A DNA stretch of 64,000 bases, taken from positions 1,364,001 through 1,428,000 of the forward strand of contig NZ_LT629960.1 in assembly GCF_900104605.1 (NCBI RefSeq), in the 5' to 3' direction. The position numbers were made by a program, and so were the translations under genes. This DNA is from Tidjanibacter massiliensis (GTDB lineage: Bacteria; Bacteroidota; Bacteroidia; Bacteroidales; Rikenellaceae). Positions 46,966-56,872 of the stretch are shown here, in pieces. The stretch's first letter is position 1, and each line of letters opens with the position of its first letter. Under the pieces are notes generated by a model, which made no database searches, was not told where the DNA came from, and saw nothing but the letters and a program-made list of their open reading frames with translations.

Positions 46966-47592
46966 ATGAAAAGATTCATCCTGATAGCGGCCGCACTGGT
47001 CGCAGCGGCATCGTCCGCAAAAGCCGACGAAACAAGCGAAAGCATCCTCCGCCACATTGCCGAAACCTTCGCTTCGTACGGCAATTACGAAGTACGTTTC
47101 ACCGTGTCGGCCCAAGGCATGGGGAACATGAGCGGCAACTATTTCGTCAGCGGCGACCGCTACCGCATCAAGCTCCAGAAACAGGAGCAGTTCAGCGACG
47201 GCACCAACCGCTACGAAATCTATGCGGCCGACAAGGAGGTGGTCATCGACGCAGCCGACACCGGTTCGCACAACATCCTGAACAACCCCACGCGCGCCTT
47301 CGAGTTCGCCCCGGAAGAGTTCGAAAGTACCTATACGGGGCCGGCCGAGCTCAAACGCAAGGCAGTGGAAAAGGTCAAACTCGTTCCGCGCAGCGACCGT
47401 TACGGCAACGGAACGATAACGCTGTACGTGAGTGCGGAAGACGGCATGCCCGTGGCGCTGAACTACGACTATCAGGGCGAAGAACTCACCGTCACCATCG
47501 ACCGGATTATCCCCCTCGAGGAGATTGACAAAACCATGTTCCTGTTCGACCCGTCGCTTTACGGCGACTACGAAGTGATAGATTTCCGATAG
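46966..47592 (+). CDS. LolA-like outer-membrane lipoprotein carrier
   Basis: A 208-aa periplasmic protein with a cleavable signal peptide (about 1-20, SSAKA). The beta-rich body includes FTVSAQGMGNMSGNYFVSGDRYRIKL, typical of LolA-like half-barrels that carry lipoproteins to the outer membrane. A LolA-like gene after ftsK is a recurring Bacteroidetes arrangement. It starts about 100 bases after ftsK and may be cotranscribed. The lolD-like gene of this window could serve the same pathway. Confidence 0.87.
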   Translation: MKRFILIAAALVAAASSAKADETSESILRHIAETFASYGNYEVRFTVSAQGMGNMSGNYFVSGDRYRIKLQKQEQFSDGTNRYEIYAADKEVVIDAADTGSHNILNNPTRAFEFAPEEFESTYTGPAELKRKAVEKVKLVPRSDRYGNGTITLYVSAEDGMPVALNYDYQGEELTVTIDRIIPLEEIDKTMFLFDPSLYGDYEVIDFR

Positions 47593-47603
47593 ACCGTCCG
47601 CAA

Positions 47604-47656
47604 TACCAATACGCAAGGGGATGACTGCCGAGCAGTCATCCCCTTGCGTATTGGTA
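47604..47656. terminator. Very long perfect hairpin after the LolA-like gene
   Basis: The arms are 25 bp (47604-47628 with 47632-47656), perfectly paired, with loop CGA. It starts 12 bases after the stop. No T-run follows (CCCCTCTC), so termination would depend on the stem alone. Confidence 0.65.
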
Positions 47657-47841
47657 CCCCCTCTCTTTCGACGCCTTGCAACCTCTCCTGCCGCAGTACA
47701 GGAAACAAGACAAACATCAGCGAAAACCGTTCATTAAAACAACGGAACGTACAACTCCGCCTCTTACCGGAGGAATATATTTCTTCACAAAAGAAATACG
47801 AAAACATCTTAACACTGCATATATAATATTTATTTTATCAT

Positions 47842-47880
47842 TATGTTTGCATACATACGAGGATATGGGATTTCATATCC
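47842..47880 (+). promoter_or_regulatory. Promoter and leader hairpin of the first BACON gene
   Basis: TATGTTTG (47842-47849) is an exact -7 match within an AT-rich stretch. At 47861-47880 a 7-bp stem GGATATG/CATATCC with a 6-base loop lies in the predicted 5' leader, about 40 bases before the ATG. The rest of the 47657-47841 gap is AT-rich and gene-free. Confidence 0.6.
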
Positions 47881-47921
47881 ACACACCCTATTTACCTAAC
47901 AATTCAATAATCTAAAACGAA

Positions 47922-49400
47922 ATGAAAAGATGTTTGCTTCCGAAAGGCGTCGCAGCGGCGCTTTTCGCAGTTTCGGTCCTGAACGGCTGCAACGAGGGAA
48001 CGGAAAATTTACAGTACGTTAATCTCAGTCAGGCAGCCTGCTCCTTTCTGGGCGAAGACAATACACCGCTGACGATAACCGTCGATGCCTCTCCGGCGAC
48101 GTGGCAGGCCACCCCGAACGCATCATGGATAAAAGCCGAGCGTACCGACGAACACACCCTTACGCTAACCGCTGACGATAACGATACCGACCAGGAACGC
48201 AAGACAACGGTCACCATCCAGGCCGACCGGGCAACCCAAACCATCCGCATCAACCAACTGCCGAAAGACTCCTCTTTCGCACGCTACCGCAAACTCGACG
48301 AATTTGCGAGTTCGGCCATGTCGCCGGGCGGCAAATATGCCGGCGGCTACATCATCTCGGTCGCACCGGACGATTCGTGGCAATACTCGCCGGTCATCAT
48401 CGACGTCGAGACCGAAGAACGGTACGAATTCGGCCCGTTTCCCGAATCGCTCTATTTCATCAGCCAGACCATCGCCATCACCGACCAGGGGCTGATGTTC
48501 CTTTCCAACTCAAACGGCGGACAGATAGCCATCAATACTACCGGCGATATCATCGTTCCCGAAGCTCCCGCCGGATTCCAGTTTCAACCCGAAGTACAGG
48601 GCAGCTCTGCCGACGGCAGATATTGGGTAGGCTTCGCCAAAGAGAGCAACGGCGAAGAGGGACTCACCTGGCCGCTGCTCTGGACGGACGGCGTCGCCGA
48701 GAAACTTCCGATGCCCGCCAAAAATTTCCGGGACGAAGCGTTCTGGTACGGTATCATGGCACGGGGCATCTCGGCCGACGGCTCGGTCATCTACGGTACG
48801 ACATGGGAAAACCTCGATTTCGGCATGGTCTACTGGAAACGCGACGGAGGCGAATGGAAAGTGGATTACGTCGGACAGGACGTCCACGAAATCAAACCTG
48901 TCAAGATGCTCGACGCCTTCGGGGAGGAGATGGACTACAACCTCGCCGACGGCATCATCTGCACCGCCGAATATACGAAGATAAGCGCCACGGGCAAATG
49001 GATAGCCGGCAGTTACCGCATCGAAACACTGGCCGACAACCGCATGGATATCGTCCGGACGCAATACGCCGCCTTTTACAATACGGAAACCGAAACGACC
49101 ACTGTCGTGAAAGACTACGGCGGCTCCGTCGGCATTCATGTCACGGACGACGGTATCGCATTCATCGGACTGGGCACCATGAACCTCTCCTCTGGAGTCG
49201 TGTACGACCTGAACACGAATACAGAACTCGGTTCCGTGGAAGAATGGGTACACGACACCTACGGTATCTACGTCCCGACCGGTTATATCAACTCCGTTTC
49301 ACCTGACGGCCGGGTGATTTTCGGTACGATGCTCGACATGACCGGTACCCAGGACCTCATTACGATAGGCTGGTACGTCGCCCCTCCCGCAGAGGCATAG
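47922..49400 (+). CDS. BACON-domain lipoprotein with beta-propeller-like region
   Basis: A 492-aa surface lipoprotein. The lipobox VLNGC puts the modified Cys at 23. A BACON-type beta-sandwich spans about 32-112, with an ATWQATPNASWIKAE segment typical of the family. The remaining roughly 370 residues contain repeated motifs such as GISADGSVIYG, SVSPDGRVIFG and SSADGRYWVG, which look like blades of a beta-propeller. BACON domains occur in gut Bacteroidetes proteins that may bind carbohydrate or mucin; the ligand here is unknown. A second BACON lipoprotein follows 47 bases downstream. Confidence 0.88.
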   Translation: MKRCLLPKGVAAALFAVSVLNGCNEGTENLQYVNLSQAACSFLGEDNTPLTITVDASPATWQATPNASWIKAERTDEHTLTLTADDNDTDQERKTTVTIQADRATQTIRINQLPKDSSFARYRKLDEFASSAMSPGGKYAGGYIISVAPDDSWQYSPVIIDVETEERYEFGPFPESLYFISQTIAITDQGLMFLSNSNGGQIAINTTGDIIVPEAPAGFQFQPEVQGSSADGRYWVGFAKESNGEEGLTWPLLWTDGVAEKLPMPAKNFRDEAFWYGIMARGISADGSVIYGTTWENLDFGMVYWKRDGGEWKVDYVGQDVHEIKPVKMLDAFGEEMDYNLADGIICTAEYTKISATGKWIAGSYRIETLADNRMDIVRTQYAAFYNTETETTTVVKDYGGSVGIHVTDDGIAFIGLGTMNLSSGVVYDLNTNTELGSVEEWVHDTYGIYVPTGYINSVSPDGRVIFGTMLDMTGTQDLITIGWYVAPPAEA

Positions 49401-49447
49401 GGGGCTCCCTCGGACAAGACGAAACATGAATCTTAAACCTTGCACAC

Positions 49448-50932
49448 ATGAAACGACTTTCATACATCGCGGCAGCATGTATCGCACTGGCCGCATGCAA
49501 TAAAACGGATACCGAACTCCCCTCGCTCGACGTAACGCCCGGACAGCTCTCTTTCGCAGCAGAGGGGGCGGCCGCTCAGGAGCTCACTGTCACGGCTTCG
49601 GGCGTGACCTGGGAATATGCCCTCTCCGCCGGAGCCTCCGAATGGGTCACGGTAGAAGAACGGACGGCCGGAAAACTGAACGTAACGGTACGGGACAATT
49701 TGAAAAGCGAACCGAGGACAGCCTCCCTGACCGTCAAAACGGACAACTTCAAGGTCAAATCGCGCATGGTTACGATAACCCAGCAGGGTTCCGACCGTCC
49801 CCAGACCTATTCCCTATCGGTCAATCCGGCCGCACTCACTTTCGGGGCGGAAGACGACAGGCCGCAGGAGGTCATCGTAACCGTGGAGGGAAACGACCTG
49901 ACATGGAGTACCGACATAGCGGAATCAGGCCGCAGCTGGCTCACCGTCACGGAGAGCGACGGTAAATTCTCCGTCACCGCATCCCCGAATCCCGAACCGG
50001 CCCGACGCACGGCGGACATCACCGTTACGCCCAGCGATGCCGCAGTACCCGCGAAGGCGGTACGCGTCACACAGGAGGCAAAAGAGCTGCCCCCTTCCCT
50101 GAACGTCACACTGACGAACGGAGCCACCCCCTCCGAAGGCCTCTCCTTCGATTACATCGGCCAGGAAAGCTACCGCATAGATGTCGAAGCCGTAAACTGC
50201 GAATGGTTCATGAAGACGGAGTACGACACGGAGACGACCGGCTGGATTACCGCATCGGAAAACGAAGGGATGAACAGCATCAGCGTAAGTGTCGGCAGAA
50301 ATGAGGAGGCCGAAGCACGGACGGGACGTATTGTCCTGACTACCGACGCCGACGGCGTCGGCCCGGTGGAGGTAAAGGTCTCGCAAGCGGGAAAACCCGA
50401 CTATATCAGCACCCTTACCGAACACGTGGAGTTCGGAACGCTCACCGAAAGCTATGTGCTGGTGCGCCCCAACAACGACTTCCGCGACCAGCCCTACACC
50501 GATTGGGAACTCCGCCTCTGGAGCGAAGGGTTAAGCTTCGACGGAGCGGCCTACACCGGCTCGGGCGACCGACTGAACATTCTCCTTTACACCGAACCGA
50601 TAGCGGCCAACGACGACAACGAATACCGTATTCCGGACGGTACCTATACCGTAACGGTCAATTTCGGCAACTACCCCGACCTGACGCCCCAGGCCGGCGA
50701 CATCAGTGGCGGCGCATTCGGCTATTACGGCCATCCCACCTTCCCGAACGGAACGTGGTACGTCCGCATGGCCGGAAGCGAATACACGGGAGAAGCGTGC
50801 ATCCGGACGGGCACCATGACGGTCTCCAGCACGGAAGAGTCGTACGACATGCAGTTCGATTTCGTCAGCGACGCAGGCTATACCGTCAAGGGCACGTTCC
50901 GAGGTACGCTGAAAGTCTATCCGCAAGGCTGA
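49448..50932 (+). CDS. Lipoprotein with three BACON domains
   Basis: A 494-aa lipoprotein with Cys17 in IALAAC. Three successive BACON-type sandwiches are seen at about 25-115, 120-215 and 220-317. Each has the sequence type W-x(n)-SGxxWLTV and ends in a VTQ-like strand (VTITQQG, VRVTQEA, VKVSQAG). The C-terminal 175 residues form a different beta-rich domain with many Tyr and Gly residues (GAFGYYGHPTFPNGTWYV). It is probably cotranscribed with the preceding BACON gene and exposed on the surface. The function is not known. Confidence 0.9.
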   Translation: MKRLSYIAAACIALAACNKTDTELPSLDVTPGQLSFAAEGAAAQELTVTASGVTWEYALSAGASEWVTVEERTAGKLNVTVRDNLKSEPRTASLTVKTDNFKVKSRMVTITQQGSDRPQTYSLSVNPAALTFGAEDDRPQEVIVTVEGNDLTWSTDIAESGRSWLTVTESDGKFSVTASPNPEPARRTADITVTPSDAAVPAKAVRVTQEAKELPPSLNVTLTNGATPSEGLSFDYIGQESYRIDVEAVNCEWFMKTEYDTETTGWITASENEGMNSISVSVGRNEEAEARTGRIVLTTDADGVGPVEVKVSQAGKPDYISTLTEHVEFGTLTESYVLVRPNNDFRDQPYTDWELRLWSEGLSFDGAAYTGSGDRLNILLYTEPIAANDDNEYRIPDGTYTVTVNFGNYPDLTPQAGDISGGAFGYYGHPTFPNGTWYVRMAGSEYTGEACIRTGTMTVSSTEESYDMQFDFVSDAGYTVKGTFRGTLKVYPQG

Positions 50933-50971
50933 CGGATACATCCGCCGTGCCAACGACAGAACGGGCGGCAT

Positions 50972-51006
50972 GAACGGGGTCTCCGGAAATTTCGGAGACC
51001 CCGTTC
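50972..51006. terminator. Hairpin after the BACON genes
   Basis: A 14-bp perfect stem (50972-50985 with 50993-51006) around a GAAATTT loop. There is no strong T-run. Confidence 0.6.
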
Positions 51007-51120
51007 CGTTCGGCCGGAACCCGTACACGCACACCCCGCAACACCTCCGGAGGCGAAGCCGGAAAGAGCCGGAACCCTCTCCGCACCGGCTGTCCGGGGG
51101 AGAAAAAGGGAGAGGCTTAT

Positions 51121-51162
51121 TTTGTACATAATCCAAAATAATCGTATCTTTACACGATTATT
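51121..51162 (+). promoter_or_regulatory. gyrA promoter with dyad over the -7 box
   Basis: TTTG at 51121-51124 and TATCTTTA at 51145-51152 (one mismatch in the last base) are 20 bases apart. The -7 box sits in an inverted repeat: AATAATCGT (51137-51145) pairs with ACGATTATT (51154-51162), with an 8-base centre. Confidence 0.6.
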
Positions 51163-51189
51163 TCATGATAGTTTTGAACATCAGCAGAT

Positions 51190-53724
51190 ATGTCAGAAGA
51201 AACTAAAGAGACACCCGCCGAACCGAGGATAATCCGGATAAACATCGAGGAAGAGATGAAGACCGCCTATATCGACTATTCGATGTCGGTCATCGTCTCC
51301 CGCGCGCTTCCCGACGTGCGCGACGGCCTGAAGCCCGTACACCGGCGCATCCTCTTCGATATGAGCAACGAACTGAACCTCTATTCGGACAAGCCGCACC
51401 GTAAGAGCGCCCGTATCGTCGGCGACGTGCTCGGTAAGTTCCACCCCCACGGCGACAGCTCGGTCTACTTCGCCATGGTCCGCATGGCACAGCCGTGGGC
51501 CATGCGCTACCCGCTGGTGGACGGTCAGGGTAACTTCGGTTCGATGGACGGCGACAGCCCCGCGGCCATGCGTTATACGGAGGCCCGTATGCGCAAGATA
51601 GCCGACGAGGTGATGGCAGACATCGGCAAGAATACGGTGGAATTCGTCAACAACTTCGACGATACATTGCAGGAACCCTCCGTGCTCCCCACCCGCATCC
51701 CGCTGCTGCTGGTGAACGGCTCGTCGGGCATCGCGGTGGGCATGGCCACCAACATGCCGCCCCACAACCTTTCGGAAGTATGCGACGCGATAGCAGCCTA
51801 CATAGACAATCCGGACATCGAAGTCTCCGAACTGGCAAAATACGTGAAAGCTCCCGACTTTCCGACGGGAGGCATCATATACGGCTACGAAGGGGTGCGT
51901 GAGGCGCTCGAAACGGGACGCGGACGCATCGTCATGCGGGCCCGAACAGAAATAGAGCACACTCACAGCGGCCGGGAGTGCATCGTCGTGACGGAGATTC
52001 CCTATCAGGTGAACAAGGCCGAGATGATACGTCAGATTGCCGACATGATTAACGAGAAGAAAATCGACGGCATCTCGTACATCAACGACGAAAGCGACCG
52101 CCGCGGTACGCGCATCGTCATCATCCTCAAGAGCGACGCCGTGGCGAGCGTGGTACTCAACACCCTCTACAAACACTCGCAACTGCAAACCAGTTTCCCG
52201 GTAAACAACATCGCGCTGGTGAACGGCCGGCCCGTCCTGCTGAACCTGAAGGATCTCATCCGCCATTTCGTGGACCACAGGCACGACGTGGTGGAGCGCC
52301 GCACGCGCTACGACCTCGACCAGGCCGAAAAACGCGCCCATATCCTCCGTGGACTGCTCATCGCTCTCGACCACATCGACGAAATCATCTCCATCATACG
52401 GGGCTCCCAGACGCCCGACATCGCCAAGGCGGCTCTCATGGAGCGCTTCGGCCTGAGCGAGGTACAGGCACAAGCCATCATCGACATGAGGCTTCGTGCG
52501 CTGACCGGACTGGAACGCAGCAAGATAGAAGAAGAGTATGCGCAATTGCTCGAACGCATCGAGTACTACAACCGCGTGCTGGCCAGCCGCGAGATGCGCC
52601 TGGGCATCGTCAAGGACGAAACGCTGGAGATAAAGGAGAAGTACGGCGACGAACGCCGCACGGAAATCGTCATGAGTGCCGAAGAGTTCAATCCGGAAGA
52701 TTTCTATGCCGACGACGAGATGGTCATCACCATTTCGCACATGGGCTATATCAAGCGCACTCCGCTGGCCGAATACCGGACGCAGCACCGGGGCGGCGTG
52801 GGCGTCAAGGCGAGCGCCACACGCGACGAAGACTTCATCGAACACATCTATGTGGCCTCGATGCACGACACGATGCTCTTCTTCACCGAAAAGGGACGCT
52901 GCTACTGGCTCAAGGTCTACAACATTCCGGAGGGAACGCGCACCTCGAAGGGACGCGCCATACAGAACGTCATCCAGATAGAACCGGACGACAAGATACG
53001 TGCTTACATCAACGTGCGCGGGCTCGACAACAAGGAGTATGTCGAGAACAACTACATCGTCATGTGTACGCGCGAAGGCATCATCAAGAAGACGAAACTG
53101 GAGGCTTACTCCCGGCCCCGCCAGAACGGCGTCAATGCCATCACCGTCAAGGAGGGCGACCAGCTCATCGACGCCAACCTGACCAGCGGCCGCGCCGACA
53201 TCATTATCGCCGCCCGCGAAGGCAAGGCCATCCGGTTCCCTGAGGAGAAGGTACGCCCGATAGGCCGCACGGGAGCAGGCGTACGCGCCATCACCATCGA
53301 AGGCGACGACCGCGTAGTAGGAATGATATGCATGGAACCGGAAAGCGCCAACGACATCCTCGTACTCAGCGAGAACGGTTACGGCAAACGCACCGACCTG
53401 GATGCCTACCGCACGACCAACCGGGGCGGCAAGGGCGTCAAGACGATGCAGGTGACCGAGAAGACCGGCAAGGTGGTCTCCATCCAGTCGGTATCCGACG
53501 AATACGACCTGATGATAATCACCCGCAACGGAACGGCGATACGTACCGCTGCCTCCGACATCCGGCTGGCCGGAAGGGCTACCCAGGGGGTGAAGGTCAT
53601 CAACCTCCGCGCAGGCGATTCGATAGCCTCCGTCATGGCCGTTCCCAAAAGCGAAGAGCCCGAAGGGGAGAGCGACGGAACGATAATTGCTGCGGAGGAG
53701 AACGGCGGGAAACACGAAGAGTAA
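51190..53724 (+). CDS. gyrA: DNA gyrase subunit A
   Basis: An 844-aa cleavage subunit of gyrase, which introduces negative supercoils with GyrB (gyrB is not in the window). The catalytic Tyr129 is in [10 protein letters not shown]. The quinolone-region loop [17 protein letters not shown] keeps the Ser (residue 90) and has Phe where E. coli has Asp87. The C-terminal pinwheel contains QHRGGVGVK and TNRGGKGVK; the latter is close to the GyrA-box that wraps DNA, supporting gyrase rather than topoisomerase IV. The first residues are charged and the ATG at 51190 fits the promoter. Confidence 0.96.
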   Translation: MSEETKETPAEPRIIRINIEEEMKTAYIDYSMSVIVSRALPDVRDGLKPVHRRILFDMSNELNLYSDKPHRKSARIVGDVLGKFHPHGDSSVYFAMVRMAQPWAMRYPLVDGQGNFGSMDGDSPAAMRYTEARMRKIADEVMADIGKNTVEFVNNFDDTLQEPSVLPTRIPLLLVNGSSGIAVGMATNMPPHNLSEVCDAIAAYIDNPDIEVSELAKYVKAPDFPTGGIIYGYEGVREALETGRGRIVMRARTEIEHTHSGRECIVVTEIPYQVNKAEMIRQIADMINEKKIDGISYINDESDRRGTRIVIILKSDAVASVVLNTLYKHSQLQTSFPVNNIALVNGRPVLLNLKDLIRHFVDHRHDVVERRTRYDLDQAEKRAHILRGLLIALDHIDEIISIIRGSQTPDIAKAALMERFGLSEVQAQAIIDMRLRALTGLERSKIEEEYAQLLERIEYYNRVLASREMRLGIVKDETLEIKEKYGDERRTEIVMSAEEFNPEDFYADDEMVITISHMGYIKRTPLAEYRTQHRGGVGVKASATRDEDFIEHIYVASMHDTMLFFTEKGRCYWLKVYNIPEGTRTSKGRAIQNVIQIEPDDKIRAYINVRGLDNKEYVENNYIVMCTREGIIKKTKLEAYSRPRQNGVNAITVKEGDQLIDANLTSGRADIIIAAREGKAIRFPEEKVRPIGRTGAGVRAITIEGDDRVVGMICMEPESANDILVLSENGYGKRTDLDAYRTTNRGGKGVKTMQVTEKTGKVVSIQSVSDEYDLMIITRNGTAIRTAASDIRLAGRATQGVKVINLRAGDSIASVMAVPKSEEPEGESDGTIIAAEENGGKHEE

Positions 53725-53840
53725 CCGCCGGCCGCACTGGAAGCCCGCGAAAAACGGACATTCGACCGGTACAGCCCGAACCGATGAAAAAGACAATATT
53801 ACCACATTACGAAAAACAATAACTTAAATCATTTCTTACC

Positions 53841-55211
53841 ATGAAGCGCATATTGATGCTGGCGGCTGCCGCAATCTGTCTTTGCGGTCCGTCGCTCTCC
53901 GCACAGCAGGTGACTATCAACGAAAAGAGCCTGCTGAACAAGATAGAGCGTTCCGACGCCGATATCGCCAACCCGAAGAAATCGGGCAAGGCCTCTACAT
54001 GGATACACCGCGGCGAAGTATTCTACGAAGTTGCGACGGCAGTATCCAAGCACCTTTACGACGGCATCGACGTTGTCACGCTTACCACCCTGTTCGGCGA
54101 ACCTACCGCTGCCGAGGTCGTGGAGCTCAACGGCAAGGTCTATACCAAGGGCATATTCCCGTACATGGACATCTACCTCGACGAGCTAGCCATACCGGTA
54201 GCGTGGATAATGACCAAGGAGATATATCCCGGTGCACTCCAAAAGTCGGTAGAAGCGTATGAAAAAGCCTACGAACTCGACGGGAACAATCAGAAAACTG
54301 CCGAGAAAGTGAACGAAGGGCTCAAACAGGCATACGACGAGTATTCCAAGACGGGAGCCCTCTATTTCCCGCTCGGCATGTACGAAGAGGCCGGCAACAT
54401 GTTCATCAGCGCCTACGAAGTGGCCCAGATGCCCGGAGCCACCATCTCCGAGGCCGACCTCTATTCCCTGCTGCACGACGCAGGCCTGGCCTTCATGCTC
54501 GCCCAGAAGTACCCCCAGAGCATCGAATACCTGACGGCAGCCGAAAAAATCAGCGCCGGCAATGCCGACATTTCGGACCCCGAAATATACTACCTGATAT
54601 ACCACGCCTACCGAGGCAACGCCATGGCCGACCCGAATGCAATACAGACTGCCAAGCAATACCTGGAAAAGGGCATGGCCATGTATCCGACGGATTCCAA
54701 AATCATCGAAAGCCTCTCGGAAGCATACGTATTCCTCGGAGAGAACCCCGACAACATACTCACCATCGTCCAGCAAGCGGCCGAAAGCGACCCGACCAAC
54801 GCCGACATGTGGAGCGCGCTGGGGGTACTGTATGTCTCCAACAACGAATACGACAAGGCGATAGAGGCATTCACCAAGATGGCCGAACTCGTCCCCGACA
54901 GCTATGTAGCGAACAACAACCTCGGCATCGTCTATATCAAGCAGGCCGAAGCCATCCTCGAAGACGTCAATTCGCGCGCCGCTACTTTCGCTACGCAGGA
55001 CGAATACGATGCGGAACTCAACAAGGCATTCCAGGTATATGCCAAAGCGGTTCCCTATCTCGAAAAGGCCTATGCGAGCGACCCGACCAACGTGGGCACC
55101 GTGGAACTGCTCAAGAACGTCACGTTCCGCATCCGCGACCTGGACGGCATGATGGCCAAGTACGAAAAATACAACGCCCTCTTCAAATCCATGACCGGCG
55201 GAGCCCAGTAA
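53841..55211 (+). CDS. Secreted tetratricopeptide-repeat protein
   Basis: A 456-aa protein with a signal peptide (MKRILMLAAAAICLCGPSLSA). The remainder is alpha-helical, with TPR-like units. The clearest are around 300-375, with ADMWSALGVLYVSNNEYDKAIEAFTKMAEL and YVANNNLGIVYIK. It probably acts as a periplasmic scaffold for protein interactions. Such genes often follow gyrA in Bacteroidetes. It starts 116 bases after gyrA, and a hairpin terminator follows 23 bases after the stop. No catalytic motif is visible. Confidence 0.9.
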   Translation: MKRILMLAAAAICLCGPSLSAQQVTINEKSLLNKIERSDADIANPKKSGKASTWIHRGEVFYEVATAVSKHLYDGIDVVTLTTLFGEPTAAEVVELNGKVYTKGIFPYMDIYLDELAIPVAWIMTKEIYPGALQKSVEAYEKAYELDGNNQKTAEKVNEGLKQAYDEYSKTGALYFPLGMYEEAGNMFISAYEVAQMPGATISEADLYSLLHDAGLAFMLAQKYPQSIEYLTAAEKISAGNADISDPEIYYLIYHAYRGNAMADPNAIQTAKQYLEKGMAMYPTDSKIIESLSEAYVFLGENPDNILTIVQQAAESDPTNADMWSALGVLYVSNNEYDKAIEAFTKMAELVPDSYVANNNLGIVYIKQAEAILEDVNSRAATFATQDEYDAELNKAFQVYAKAVPYLEKAYASDPTNVGTVELLKNVTFRIRDLDGMMAKYEKYNALFKSMTGGAQ

Positions 55212-55234
55212 AAGCTCCCTTCGCTACGACACAC

Positions 55235-55266
55235 GACAGGCTGCCGACTTTCATCGGCAGCCTGTC
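55235..55266 (+). terminator. Hairpin terminator after the TPR gene
   Basis: A 13-bp perfect stem (55235-55247 with 55254-55266), loop CTTTCA, followed by CTTTC. Confidence 0.65.
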
Positions 55267-55320
55267 CTTTCATGCCCCCTGCACACTGTACCGGACCGGC
55301 GGCCCGGCAGGCACAGAAAA

Positions 55321-56034
55321 TCAAAATGTATATTCGAACGTACAGCTCAACGTCCGGCCTGCAGCATCCTGCATGGTAACGGTAAACGTGTGCTCCTTGA
55401 CGGCCGGTTCTTCGAGAAACGAAAGATACATGCATCCCACATAACTAAAATAGAGCAATTTCAAATCTTCCGCACGAAGGTCCGACAACACCCCGTAAAC
55501 CGGAGAGAATCCTTCCTCGCCCGCAGTGCCGCACATGATAGGTTCACCGTCCCGATAATAAGCAGCCGGAGCATTGTCAGGCCAACCGTACGACGGGTCG
55601 TAACCGCTGTCGATAAACGGTTTGGCCGATGCGGCAAGAAGTTCCACCACGCTGTCTAAAGACGAACCCGCAGGAATATCGTTGAAATCCCTGTCGCTTA
55701 TCACATCTATCCGCTCGAACTCGTTGCACAATACGTAGGGCCCCCCGGGATAGGTCGGCTTATTATAGTACGTATCTCCGTAAAAAGCGCTCAACTCCCG
55801 AAACTTATCGCCTTTTTCACCACGAGACGGCAAATACAGTTCACCGCTGAATTGCAAACTGACCAAACCGTCCGTACAAACATCGGGCTCTTTCAGCATG
55901 TCGGCCTCCAGATAGCCTGGAATATAATATTCCGTTGCACTGAATTCTCCTCCCACTTCGCTTCCGCTTCTGGTACAGGAAATCCCGAATCATGCAAATA
56001 TCAAAATATAAAAGACCTTTTTCATCGCCGTCAT
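55321..56034 (-). pseudogene. Broken paralogue of the C10-linked lipoprotein (in-frame TGA)
   Basis: This is a second copy of the lipoprotein encoded at 56168-56872. The reading begins with MTAMKKVFYILIFA and then meets TGA (55992-55990), exactly where the intact copy has TGG for Trp15. After the stop the frame continues without interruption to 55321, with FGISC, GSEVGGEFS and the rest of the domain. Only one base separates it from an intact lipoprotein gene, so inactivation is recent or the stop is read through. The first half is nearly identical to the intact copy, while the C-terminal half differs much more. An internal ATG at 55956 would lack the signal peptide. Confidence 0.85.
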
Positions 56035-56140
56035 CGTTTTATCTGGTGCCACATCTTCATCCGAAACTGGTAATAGTTTTCCTCGCCCTCCACCGCACGC
56101 GTATCGGGTTTGGCAGGCTTGTGGAACGCATTAATTCACT
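56031..56140 (-). pseudogene. Duplicated 3' fragment of the C10 protease gene
   Basis: On the minus strand this encodes PAKPDTRAVEGEENYYQF and on to the IKR stop, as at the end of the C10 protease. Upstream of that it differs from the intact gene by a one-base deletion and substitutions, and similarity fades near 56140. Its stop overlaps the start of the broken lipoprotein copy in the same ATGA manner as in the intact pair. Confidence 0.85.
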
Positions 56141-56167
56141 GAAGCAATGACCGAATCAATCAGCCGG

Positions 56168-56872
56168 CTACACAGCATCGAAATCGTACTCGACCGTGCA
56201 GCTCAACTCCCGCCCCGTCGTATCTTCCAGCGTAATCGTAAACGTGTGTTTCCGAAAAGCCCTCGGTTCATCAAGGAAACAAAGGCTCGGACTTCTTCTT
56301 TCAAGCAATTTGAGCTCATTTTCCCTCAACTCCGACAGCAAGCCATATACCGGATAAAACTCTTCCTTAGGCCAAAATCTCCAAGCATAGTCTCTATATT
56401 CTGACGGCACATCATTCCTGCTCCAATCGAATTCCTCCGTATACCCGCTATCGAGGAATGGTTTCACCGAAACAGCAAGGAACTGAACGACATTACCGAG
56501 CGACTGCCCTGCCGGAATCTCATTGAAATCCTTGTCGCTTACAATATCTATCTTCTTGAACTCATTGCATAACACGTTGGGCCCTCCGGGATAGGTCGGC
56601 TTATTATAGTGCGTATCTCCGTAAAAAGCGCTCAACTCCCGAAACTTATCGCCTTTTTCACCACGAGACGGCAAATATAGTTCCCCGCTGAATCCCAACC
56701 CGATTAAGCCTCCCGTACAAACGGTCCCTGTCAGCATATCGGCCTCCAGATAGCCTTGGATATAATATTCCGTTTCACTGAATTCTCCTCCCACTTCGCT
56801 TCCGCTTCTGGTACAGGAAATCCCGAACCATGCAAATAGCAAAATATAAAATACCTTTTTCATCACTGTCAT
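56168..56872 (-). CDS. Lipoprotein coupled to the C10 protease (possible inhibitor)
   Basis: A 234-aa lipoprotein with signal MTVMKKVFYILLFAWFGISC and Cys20. The mature domain is beta-rich, with FSGELYLPSRGEKGDKF and a C-terminal KHTFTITLEDTTGRELSCT segment. The start at 56872 overlaps the protease stop by four bases (ATGA); a second ATG at 56863 is also possible. In Bacteroides fragilis, C10 proteases are encoded next to genes proposed to be their inhibitors. A similar role here is inferred from position only. The family itself is not recognised. Confidence 0.85.
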   Translation of the reverse strand: MTVMKKVFYILLFAWFGISCTRSGSEVGGEFSETEYYIQGYLEADMLTGTVCTGGLIGLGFSGELYLPSRGEKGDKFRELSAFYGDTHYNKPTYPGGPNVLCNEFKKIDIVSDKDFNEIPAGQSLGNVVQFLAVSVKPFLDSGYTEEFDWSRNDVPSEYRDYAWRFWPKEEFYPVYGLLSELRENELKLLERRSPSLCFLDEPRAFRKHTFTITLEDTTGRELSCTVEYDFDAV

